Shown here: positions 15,636-22,860 of the stretch, one piece after another
How positions within the stretch are numbered: the stretch's first letter is position 1
Layout of the letters: each line of letters begins with the position of its first letter
Source of the DNA: Gammaproteobacteria bacterium
GTDB lineage: Bacteria; Pseudomonadota; Gammaproteobacteria; Eutrophobiales; Eutrophobiaceae
Direction of reading: 5' to 3'
Length of the DNA: 37,078 nucleotides
Assembly (NCBI GenBank): GCA_028819495.1
Contig: JAPPLI010000189.1
Span: 1-37,078 of the forward strand
Program-made: the position numbers and the translations under genes
The notes under the pieces: generated by a model
What the model saw: only the letters and a program-made list of their open reading frames with translations
Told to the model about the DNA's origin: nothing
Databases searched by the model: none

Positions 15636-17883
15636 AAGAAAGTTTCTCAAGGACACGTTCAGGAGTTAGCGGGATTTGGGTATAACGCACACCGACCGCG
15701 TCGTACACCGCGTTAAGGATTGCAGATGGCGTTGGGCACATTACGATCTCAGCAATTCCCTTAACACCAAAGGGTGTATTCGGATCTGGATTTTCCACGG
15801 CTGTCGTAATTATCTCATCGGGAATGTCGATAATATAAGGCGCAACATAAGTAGAGAGGGCAGGATTTAATACTCGTCCTTCATCCATTACACAATCTTC
15901 CATTAACGTATAACCAATGCTCTGTGCTATACCTCCCTCGGATTGACCTTCAAATCCCTGCCGATTAACTACCTTGCCTGCATCAACTGCGCTGTGAAAC
16001 TTCAGGACGTTGACCTTGCCGGTCAATACATCTACTTCAACCAGCGCTGCCTGAGCGCTGTAGGTAAACACCCAGGCATTAAAGTCGTCGGTATTATCCT
16101 CAGGGTTTTCCTGGTATATACGAACAATGCCATTACCTGTCAGAACTCCCAATTCCCGGATTGCCATTGTGTTACCACTGGCAATGTTTTTACCGGCAGT
16201 ACCGACCAATTCCACTTCTTCATATTCACAACCGAAAATGCTGGAAAATTTCTCAAGAATCTTATGGCGCAAATCTTGAGCCGCCTTTACTACAGCCGCG
16301 CTGGTAATGTACATGGTTCGTACGGCGTCACAAGCGCCTGTATCCGGCCCGGCTGAATCACCGATGTGAACTTCAACCTGGTCAATTGCGCAATTCATTT
16401 CATTAGCGACGATTTGTGCGAAAGCCGTGGCGTTACCTTGCCCCATATCGACTCCCCCCACTAATAATCGATAATGACCTTTTTTCGTAGATTCAAGGCG
16501 AACTTCAGCTGAGTCCGGTATTCCATGCCCATACCCGACACACATCCACGCTGCTGAAACTCCTACGCCGCGTTTTGTCCAGCGGTCCTGCGGTGGTGAT
16601 AATGCTTTTAGTTCATCTCGCCTCGAATATATGGGGCCAACTTCAACTTCATCCAGCACCTGATTGAGACTGCTGCTTTTTGCGTTGTAGACGAAACCTG
16701 AAGGTGCTTGCTGTCCTGGTTGAAGCTCATTTATTCGACGCAACTCAAGGGGATCGAATTCCAACTTACGCGCCATTTCATCCATTTGGGATTCGATACC
16801 TATTGAACCTTGTAAACCACCGAAACCACGAAATGCTCCTGAAACACAATTATTGGTATACACACAGTAGGCATCGAGCTTTACGTTTGGAATGTAATAC
16901 GGTCCAAGACATGTTTCGGTCGCTACCTTTAGTACAGCATAACCCCACGAAGCATGAGCACCGGTATCGGCAATCATTCTAATCTCGGCCGCCTGTAATT
17001 TTCCGTTTCGGTCACAGGCAATTTTGTACCGCTTATAAAAGGGATGGCGCTTCGTCGTTGCTATTATGCTCTCTTCACGATCCAACATAATATAGCTGGG
17101 TTGTTTCGTAAGATAAGTCACCAGAGCCAGGTGACATTGCACGGTAAATTCGTCTTTACCACCGAATGAACCACCTACCATTGGAGTTAGAACACGTACG
17201 TCTTGCTCTGAAACAGCCAGGAACTCCGCAATCTGCGCATGATCACGATGAGGATATTGCCCACCATGGCGAATAGTCAGGAGTCCGTTCTCATCGTAGA
17301 ATGCGGCGCCTGCCTCGGTTTCCATGGGGATATGTTCCTGCCGTCCTGTAACATAGTCATTTTCAAAGATGAAGTCTGCATCGGCAAATCCATCTGCCAC
17401 ATCCCCTTGAATGTTGTGTATCTCGCACAAAATATTACCATCCGGATGGATCTTGTATGCATTCGGCTCCATCGCCTCATACACATCCGCTATTACCGGA
17501 AGTAAATCGTATTCAACTTCAACGAGATCACGAGCGCGTATCGCTGCTTCGTCCGTTTCCGCAGCTACGATAGCAACGGCATCGCCGACGCAACGAACAC
17601 GGTCCTCACACAAAACAGGGCCGTCGATGTTGAAAGGATGTACTCCATTTTTCCCTGGGATATCTGCTGCCGTAAATATCCTCACAACTCCAGGCACTTG
17701 TTCGGCGGTGCTTGTATTAATTGATAAGATTCGTGCGTGTGGATGTTCGGCGCGCAGGATGCGAAGCCTCAACATACCTTCAATCACGTAATCAGAAGGG
17801 TAAACATGGCTGCCAATGGCCTTGGTTACACCATCGATACGTCTGGCCGGCTCACCGATTTGAGGAACTGTGGGCTTAACCAT
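15625..17883 (-). CDS. Xanthine dehydrogenase family molybdenum subunit
   Basis: This 752-residue subunit binds the molybdopterin cofactor. GGSFGGK (237-243) matches the cofactor loop, AFRGFGG has the arginine expected in purine-type hydroxylases, and GVKGIAE near the C terminus supplies the catalytic glutamate. The residue directly after GGSFGGK is aspartate, where well-studied xanthine dehydrogenases have a substrate-binding glutamate, so a modified purine or other ring may be the substrate. With the downstream FeS-FAD subunit it forms a hydroxylase that adds oxygen from water to a ring carbon. The 56-bp element lies 111 bases upstream. It starts the leftward operon with the FeS-FAD subunit and the LysR gene. 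Confidence is high for the family and low for the exact substrate. Confidence 0.9.
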   Translation of the reverse strand: MVKPTVPQIGEPARRIDGVTKAIGSHVYPSDYVIEGMLRLRILRAEHPHARILSINTSTAEQVPGVVRIFTAADIPGKNGVHPFNIDGPVLCEDRVRCVGDAVAIVAAETDEAAIRARDLVEVEYDLLPVIADVYEAMEPNAYKIHPDGNILCEIHNIQGDVADGFADADFIFENDYVTGRQEHIPMETEAGAAFYDENGLLTIRHGGQYPHRDHAQIAEFLAVSEQDVRVLTPMVGGSFGGKDEFTVQCHLALVTYLTKQPSYIMLDREESIIATTKRHPFYKRYKIACDRNGKLQAAEIRMIADTGAHASWGYAVLKVATETCLGPYYIPNVKLDAYCVYTNNCVSGAFRGFGGLQGSIGIESQMDEMARKLEFDPLELRRINELQPGQQAPSGFVYNAKSSSLNQVLDEVEVGPIYSRRDELKALSPPQDRWTKRGVGVSAAWMCVGYGHGIPDSAEVRLESTKKGHYRLLVGGVDMGQGNATAFAQIVANEMNCAIDQVEVHIGDSAGPDTGACDAVRTMYITSAAVVKAAQDLRHKILEKFSSIFGCEYEEVELVGTAGKNIASGNTMAIRELGVLTGNGIVRIYQENPEDNTDDFNAWVFTYSAQAALVEVDVLTGKVNVLKFHSAVDAGKVVNRQGFEGQSEGGIAQSIGYTLMEDCVMDEGRVLNPALSTYVAPYIIDIPDEIITTAVENPDPNTPFGVKGIAEIVMCPTPSAILNAVYDAVGVRYTQIPLTPERVLEKLSYAS

Positions 17884-17994
17884 GTTTTAATCGAATATGA
17901 GAAATGTGTATATACTGATAAGTTGAGAGTATAGACGATCACAATAACTTGTACTTTATTAAAATAGTTCGTGTTTTTTAAAGTTAAGGATAGC

Positions 17995-18050
17995 TGTTTT
18001 GGTTTGACAAGAGTAGAAACAAATTCCACACCCCTGCTTCAATATTTGCA
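17995..18050 (-). promoter_or_regulatory. 56-bp shared element, copy 2 (molybdenum hydroxylase operon)
   Basis: Read on the minus strand, this block matches 7395-7450 with four mismatches in 56. Its initial dyad reads TGCAAATATTGAA here, with one change from the symmetrical form. It is oriented towards the molybdenum hydroxylase gene but is also close to the divergent isopenicillin-N-synthase-like gene, so it could affect both. Confidence 0.7.
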
Positions 18051-18134
18051 CCACTTAACGGTAATTTTAGAAGCACAGGGTGCACCGAGTGAGACCATGA
18101 TTTTACATAGTCCAGGTAGTTGAAGGTGACCTAT

Positions 18135-18158
18135 GCAATAAAAATGTGATCAATATGA
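18135..18158 (+). repeat. Leader repeat at start of isopenicillin-N-synthase-like gene, copy 2
   Basis: GCAATAAAAATGTG followed by ATCAATATGA repeats the leader of RO2 at 7478-7502, with one base fewer. Because the ATG of RO2 aligns with the ATG at 18155 here, that ATG is the better start for this gene than the GTG at 18146. Confidence 0.6.
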
Positions 18159-19219
18159 GCAAATCCTCAAGCAAATCAAAGAATATTGGTATTCCAATAG
18201 CTGACTTGGCGTTATTGAATTCAAGCGACACGGATCTCGAGTCATCAGGAAAGTTTTTAGAAATTTGGGATTATGCCTTTAGAACTTTCGGCTTTATATG
18301 TCTGATTAATCACGGATTAGAAGAGAATTACAGACTATTACATGCAGAAATCCAGCGTTTCTTCCAACTTCCACTTGGGGAGAAATTGAAATTTCGAATC
18401 GCAGCAGATTATGGGCATGGAGGCTATATCCCACAGGGCCAGGAAAATGTATCACGCACATTTTTGGAAGACGAGAAAGCCAGATCGCCTTACGCCGTCG
18501 AAAGCCTTGCGTCTTCAAAGTCGAATTATGATTCCTTCCCATGTATAGAGAACGGTTACCACAATGACGATTTGAAAAACCTGTCGCTGGAATTGGAAGT
18601 TGGACTGGATTATCTAAGCATAAAAGTGATGGAGATCATGGCTAGGTGCCTGGAGCTGCCAAATGATTACTTTCTGGACTTTTATAAAGATGGCAGGGCC
18701 GTTAATAACATACGCTTCGCGCATTATCTGCGGGTGGAGAAAGGCCAGGAGGGAAAACAGCAAAGATATGGTGAGCATACCGACTATACTGGATTCACCT
18801 TTTTGTGGCGAAGCAGCGATAATGGCTTACAGTGCTTCAACACCAGCGGTGACTTCAACAGTGGCGATATTCATGCCGACCTTGGCAGGAATCAATGGAT
18901 AAATATTCTGACTCTTAAAGAACATCCGGATGCATTGATCGTGAATGCAGGTGATCTGATTCAAAGGTGGACCAACGATTACTGGATAAGTAATATCCAT
19001 CGTGTACTGGGAAATGGGAGGAATGAAGAGGCAGATCAGGAGAATGTGTCAGGGCCGATTTCTATTGTCTTTTTCACCGGTCCCAAGGGGGATACAAAAA
19101 TCAGGGTATTATCACAATCAGAAAAAGTGTCCTCCAAAGGCCCGATTAATGACAAATACAGGGAAGAAGTAACCGCAGAAGAGCATTTGTGGCTTAAAAT
19201 AAACGCATCGAATAAATGA
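18155..19219 (+). CDS. Isopenicillin-N-synthase-like Fe(II) oxygenase
   Basis: This 354-residue protein belongs to the 2-oxoglutarate/Fe(II) oxygenase superfamily of the isopenicillin N synthase type. An N-terminal DIOX_N-like region (IPIADLALLN, then FGFICLINHGL) precedes the jelly-roll core. Iron ligands are visible in EHTDYTGFTFLW (His and Asp) and SNIHRVLG (distal His). The motif that normally reads R-x-S-x-x-F-F and binds the co-substrate carboxylate reads PISIVFF here, so the arginine is replaced by proline. Relatives oxidise side chains or methyl groups, for example thymine 7-hydroxylase. The gene is divergent from the molybdenum hydroxylase operon and convergent with RO3, and shares its leader with RO2. 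An oxidation of a methyl or ring carbon on the same substrate is inferred. Confidence 0.85.
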   Translation: MSKSSSKSKNIGIPIADLALLNSSDTDLESSGKFLEIWDYAFRTFGFICLINHGLEENYRLLHAEIQRFFQLPLGEKLKFRIAADYGHGGYIPQGQENVSRTFLEDEKARSPYAVESLASSKSNYDSFPCIENGYHNDDLKNLSLELEVGLDYLSIKVMEIMARCLELPNDYFLDFYKDGRAVNNIRFAHYLRVEKGQEGKQQRYGEHTDYTGFTFLWRSSDNGLQCFNTSGDFNSGDIHADLGRNQWINILTLKEHPDALIVNAGDLIQRWTNDYWISNIHRVLGNGRNEEADQENVSGPISIVFFTGPKGDTKIRVLSQSEKVSSKGPINDKYREEVTAEEHLWLKINASNK

Positions 19220-19270
19220 ACTCTGCGAGTTGGATGTCGATGGCTTCTTAATGAATAATTTGCCTGACTA

Positions 19271-20332
19271 CTAGGCACACTTTTCATTACTGGTAAGATT
19301 TTTTATCAGCGCATTATTATCTACGGCAATTTCTATTTCACGTAACCACCTCCTGTATTGTATTGAGACCATATCCGTAGGTACTGAAATTTCATTTATA
19401 TCATAAGGTATTTGAGGCGGGTCCTGGGCTTCAATAACCACAATATCTTCATCCAGCACACGTTCCTGGAATGCCAGATGCGGGTAGTCCGGTTCATCTT
19501 TATCGTGGTCACGGCAGGTAAACCAGAAACTACGGCAGTGTCCTTCATCTATTGGCGATGCTGACATCCATAATATGGCGCGATTACCTTTGCCCGCCTT
19601 ACTGATGAGTTCGAATTCCAGATTAACCGTAAACGGCATGGTAATCTGATAGTCAGTCTTTCCCATCAGTGACACATCCGGGATGGGCATCTCATCTGAT
19701 TTCGGATCAAATTGGAATATCAACTGGCCGTCTATACGTTCCATTGAGGGAGGTGTCACATCTGTGATGTTCGGATCAAACAAGGTATTGGGATGAACAT
19801 AGGGAAAATGGGCCAGATCGACAAAATTCTCCAACCGCCTTGCTGCTGATGTAGGCCAGGTATAGGGTTTTCCGATGACAGCTTTAAATTTTTCATCATC
19901 ATATCCTGGACAGGGAGGGATTTGTGTGTCTGCTTCCGATTCAAGCCTGACCCAAACCAAGTCATATTTCACATGTGTATCATATTTTTTTATTTTTGCC
20001 CGACCCGGAATTTTCAGATCACGACAGGCTGGAATATCAACACATACTCCATTGATATCGTATGCCCATCCATGATAACGGCAGCGTAATCTCCCATCTT
20101 CTACGACACCCCTCGACAATGCCGTCGACCGATGCGCGCACCTGTCTGTAAATGCAGCAATTTTTTCATTTAATTTTGCTACAACCAGATTTTCACCGAG
20201 TAACCTTACCCTCAGGGGGCCATTACCTGAAGAATTCGCGGAATAAAACTCCTCCAGGGTACAGACTGGATGCCAGAAGTGGCGCCACGTTTCTTCTTTG
20301 ATAAAACGACTTTGCTGTTCTGATTTATCCAT
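19271..20332 (-). CDS. Rieske non-heme iron oxygenase, alpha subunit (RO3)
   Basis: This 353-residue oxygenase has Rieske ligands C65, H67, C84 and H87 (CAHRS and CRYHGW). The iron motif is ENFVDLAHFPYVH, with D172, H175 and H180, and the acidic segment DEDIVVIEAQDP follows near the C terminus. It shares the N-terminal block TWxxFWHPVCTL and the region PTSAARRLENF with RO2, so the two are paralogues, probably with different regioselectivity on related substrates. No reductase is next to it, so it likely depends on the one at 8635-9588. It lies 91 bases downstream of RO4 on the same strand and converges with the isopenicillin-N-synthase-like gene. Caffeine demethylases of Pseudomonas likewise use sibling oxygenases for N1 and N3 methyls; whether that applies here is inference. 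Confidence 0.9.
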   Translation of the reverse strand: MDKSEQQSRFIKEETWRHFWHPVCTLEEFYSANSSGNGPLRVRLLGENLVVAKLNEKIAAFTDRCAHRSTALSRGVVEDGRLRCRYHGWAYDINGVCVDIPACRDLKIPGRAKIKKYDTHVKYDLVWVRLESEADTQIPPCPGYDDEKFKAVIGKPYTWPTSAARRLENFVDLAHFPYVHPNTLFDPNITDVTPPSMERIDGQLIFQFDPKSDEMPIPDVSLMGKTDYQITMPFTVNLEFELISKAGKGNRAILWMSASPIDEGHCRSFWFTCRDHDKDEPDYPHLAFQERVLDEDIVVIEAQDPPQIPYDINEISVPTDMVSIQYRRWLREIEIAVDNNALIKNLTSNEKCA

Positions 20333-20423
20333 GATTATCCGAGCATGATTGTTATTGTCAAAAAGATTTATTGAAACTGTACAGACAGTATTTTCATGTT
20401 ACTCCTTCTTCGGAATCGTTATA

Positions 20424-21467
20424 TCAGGTAATATATTCCTTAGCCTGTATTCCAAACTTCTCACGCAGGGCGCGGCGGAACCTGACGGCAAATATATCGG
20501 CCGGCACATGTACTTCATCGCCTATGTTTAACGGCGATTCTTCAGGTCGTTGTCCTTCCACAAAAGGCTTGTCTTCCATATTAATGGCTAATTCGTATTC
20601 AATCAGCTCGGCTTCTGTAAAATAATCCGCATTGGTCTGAGCGATAATAAAACCACGGGTTTTCTTTGTTGATACTGGAGAATCAATATTATAGTAATGA
20701 GTTTCAGAGCCTGTTTCTTTATCGGTTACTTTCAGATCCACAGCAAAAGGATAAGTCAGGTGCTTGACATAATTCACGTTCGTGTAGCCATTAACTTCCG
20801 GGTCACCTAATTTCCGGCGACACTCTACATAATCCATCTCGTAACACAAGGTATCATCAGTCTCAACGACTTCCAGTGGAGGAACAACCGATCCTGCCTT
20901 ATTTCCAAAGGTTCCTTCATGGACGAAACCAAAATGAGCATTATCACAGAAATTTTCGATGAGCCGTGTACATGAACAGTCGAAATCCAGATTTGGCAAA
21001 TAGTAGATACTGCCAAACTCCTTATCGTCTAACAGAGGCCATTCAGGTAAAGGGCGCAACGGTTCATCATCAGATAAACATACCCATATAATCCCGTAAC
21101 GTTCAACGCTTTTATAGGTTTTTAATTTCAGCCTGGCGGGGATTCTTCCATTCTCTCCCATGGACGGCACAAAAACACACTTTCCCGTACAATCGTATTG
21201 GAAGCCATGATACATACAAACGAGACGGTCATTTTCAACCTTTCCTAAAGTAAGTGGCGTACCTCGATGTGCGCAAACATCTTTTGCAACAGTCACTCCT
21301 TGAGTCGTTCGGAATAGCGCCAGATCCTGGTCGAGTAATTTTGCTCTAGCCGGTTTATCATCGGGAATATCGTTCACGAAAATTACAGGATGCCAGAAAG
21401 ATGCGAATATCTTCCAGTCGTGTTCAGTGTAAGTACAATTCCTGGGTAAGATGAATTTGTCGATCAT
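20424..21467 (-). CDS. Rieske non-heme iron oxygenase, alpha subunit (RO4)
   Basis: This 347-residue oxygenase has Rieske ligands C65, H67, C84 and H87 (CAHRG and CMYHGF). The iron motif ENFCDNAHFGFVHEG gives D175, H178 and H183. The C-terminal EDKPFVEGQRPEESP resembles QDKPVVESQEP of RO1, so RO4 and RO1 look like a second subgroup. The residue after the second Rieske histidine pair is GF rather than the usual GW. It is 48 bases downstream of the phosphoribosyltransferase gene at 21516-22130 and 91 bases upstream of RO3, all on the minus strand, suggesting a three-gene operon. It has no partner reductase of its own. Substrate and position of attack are unknown. Confidence 0.9.
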   Translation of the reverse strand: MIDKFILPRNCTYTEHDWKIFASFWHPVIFVNDIPDDKPARAKLLDQDLALFRTTQGVTVAKDVCAHRGTPLTLGKVENDRLVCMYHGFQYDCTGKCVFVPSMGENGRIPARLKLKTYKSVERYGIIWVCLSDDEPLRPLPEWPLLDDKEFGSIYYLPNLDFDCSCTRLIENFCDNAHFGFVHEGTFGNKAGSVVPPLEVVETDDTLCYEMDYVECRRKLGDPEVNGYTNVNYVKHLTYPFAVDLKVTDKETGSETHYYNIDSPVSTKKTRGFIIAQTNADYFTEAELIEYELAINMEDKPFVEGQRPEESPLNIGDEVHVPADIFAVRFRRALREKFGIQAKEYIT

Positions 21468-21515
21468 TCTCTGATTCCTGCAGCGGGGAGTCCCATGAAC
21501 GTTGATTATGGCACA

Positions 21516-22130
21516 CTATTTGTCACTTTGATTATTCAATCTGTCAGCAGGCAAAAAATCCTCCAGCTCTTCAAAGATTTCTTTTACACCCTGTTTACGA
21601 TGGTAGATTTCACTCAAGGATAAACCACTCAATTCGTAGGGCAATACCAGCCATTTATTGGTTTCATATAAATAATAATCCGGCACTCGCCCGGTACGGT
21701 TATTGGCAGGCTTATACCAGATTACGGCTATACGGGCGTCCACAGGCATGTTCCTGCGGGTCTTTTTTGAAAGTTGATCAATCACGGCCTTGATGCTCAG
21801 GCCGGTGCTGTATACATCATCGACGATCAACAACCTGTTGTCCGCTTCCAGGTTTTCCAGCAGGTATTGCAGCCCATGTACATGTATGGCCTCCGTATTC
21901 TCGATCATCTCAGGATAGGTACTCATTCCGGTATAAGAGGTGCGTATGGAGATGTGATCTGATTCCACGCCAAGGTATTCGAGACAATCCTGCACACCGA
22001 TACCCACCGGACTGCCCCCGCGCCACAACCCGACGATAAAATCCGGCCTGAAGTCACTTGCGTAGATTTTTACACCCAGCCGGTAAGAATCCAGCATTTG
22101 ATCTTCTGCATTTATGAATACTTTATCCAA
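21516..22130 (-). CDS. Purine-type phosphoribosyltransferase, paralogue 1
   Basis: This 204-residue type I phosphoribosyltransferase has the PRPP-binding motif LLIVDDVYSTGLS (residues about 100-112) and an early WRGGSPVG loop, both as in hypoxanthine/xanthine-guanine enzymes. It would join a free base to PRPP. The only upstream start available before an in-frame stop is TTG at 22130. Alignment with the neighbour at 22256-22825 supports this start, although the GAGGA ribosome-like site is almost in contact with it. The gene heads the leftward unit with RO4 and RO3, linking base salvage directly to oxygenases. It is divergent from its paralogue, with 125 bases between. The accepted base could be a demethylated purine; that is inference. 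Confidence 0.85.
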   Translation of the reverse strand: MDKVFINAEDQMLDSYRLGVKIYASDFRPDFIVGLWRGGSPVGIGVQDCLEYLGVESDHISIRTSYTGMSTYPEMIENTEAIHVHGLQYLLENLEADNRLLIVDDVYSTGLSIKAVIDQLSKKTRRNMPVDARIAVIWYKPANNRTGRVPDYYLYETNKWLVLPYELSGLSLSEIYHRKQGVKEIFEELEDFLPADRLNNQSDK

Positions 22131-22255
22131 TCCTCAATACCATGATGAGTAAACCATCCCGGGCTCAGGGGTACCCTGATACGGTGAATTCAGACAGGCA
22201 TCCGATTTCCGAAAGGATATAATACTTGACGAAAAATAGTGGAAAATAATTTCCC

Positions 22256-22825
22256 ATGTCAGAAAAGCTCTACCTGTCTACGCAAGGCCAGCTTGAAGAT
22301 TCGTTCAAATTGGGCAGTTTGATTCTGAAAAGCGGGTTCAAACCAAAATTCATTATCGCTATATGGCGAGGCGGTGCGCCGATTGGAATCGCGGTGCAGG
22401 AAATACTCGAATACTGCGGCATCAAAACCGACCATATTGCCATCCGCACGTCATCTTACAGTGATATAAACAAACGCGCCGATCAAGTGCGGGTACATGG
22501 CTTGAACTATCTGGTTAAAAACATAAGTCATACTGATCCGCTACTCATTGTTGATGATGTATTCGATACCGGCCTGACGATTGATGCAGTGATTAAAACA
22601 CTGCGGGACAGGGCGAAACTGAATACTCCTGATGATATTCGTGTCGCCGTACCCTGGTATAAACCCAGCCATAACAGAACTGAGCGTGAGCCTGATTATT
22701 ACCTGCATACCACGGAACGATGGATCAAGTTTCCATTCTCGCTAGAGGGATTGACTATTGACGAGATAAAACAGAACAGGCCTTCGTTATTTGAAATTCT
22801 TGCGCCGGTAATCACATCCCGGTAG
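22256..22825 (+). CDS. Purine-type phosphoribosyltransferase, paralogue 2
   Basis: This 189-residue paralogue of the gene at 21516-22130 has the same layout: an early IWRGGAPIGIAVQEILEYCG loop, then LLIVDDVFDTGLT (about 96-108) as the PRPP site, and a C-terminal WYKPSHNRTEREPDYYLHTT block that the other copy also has in closely related form. The two differ at many positions, so they diverged well before any recent event and probably differ in base preference. The start is ATG at 22256. It ends at the first copy of a 35-bp hairpin repeat that marks the change to GC-rich DNA, so it looks like the last gene of the catabolic cluster. Confidence 0.85.
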   Translation: MSEKLYLSTQGQLEDSFKLGSLILKSGFKPKFIIAIWRGGAPIGIAVQEILEYCGIKTDHIAIRTSSYSDINKRADQVRVHGLNYLVKNISHTDPLLIVDDVFDTGLTIDAVIKTLRDRAKLNTPDDIRVAVPWYKPSHNRTEREPDYYLHTTERWIKFPFSLEGLTIDEIKQNRPSLFEILAPVITSR

Positions 22826-22860
22826 GAAGTACCTCATGTCTGTTTTACGGTGTTACTTCC
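22826..22860. repeat. 35-bp hairpin repeat, copy 1
   Basis: This repeat begins GAAGTACCTCATG and ends GTTACTTCC, so its ends can pair (GAAGTA with TACTTC). Two further copies lie at 26555-26590 and 30982-31016. This copy begins at the end of a phosphoribosyltransferase gene and contains the first codons of the next gene, and it marks the junction between AT-rich and GC-rich DNA. Confidence 0.7.

Noticed and set aside
3665..21467. A toxin biosynthesis cluster of saxitoxin type, because of several Rieske oxygenases
   Set aside because: The amidinotransferase, polyketide synthase-like starter gene and carbamoyltransferase are absent, while import, deaminase and salvage genes point to catabolism.
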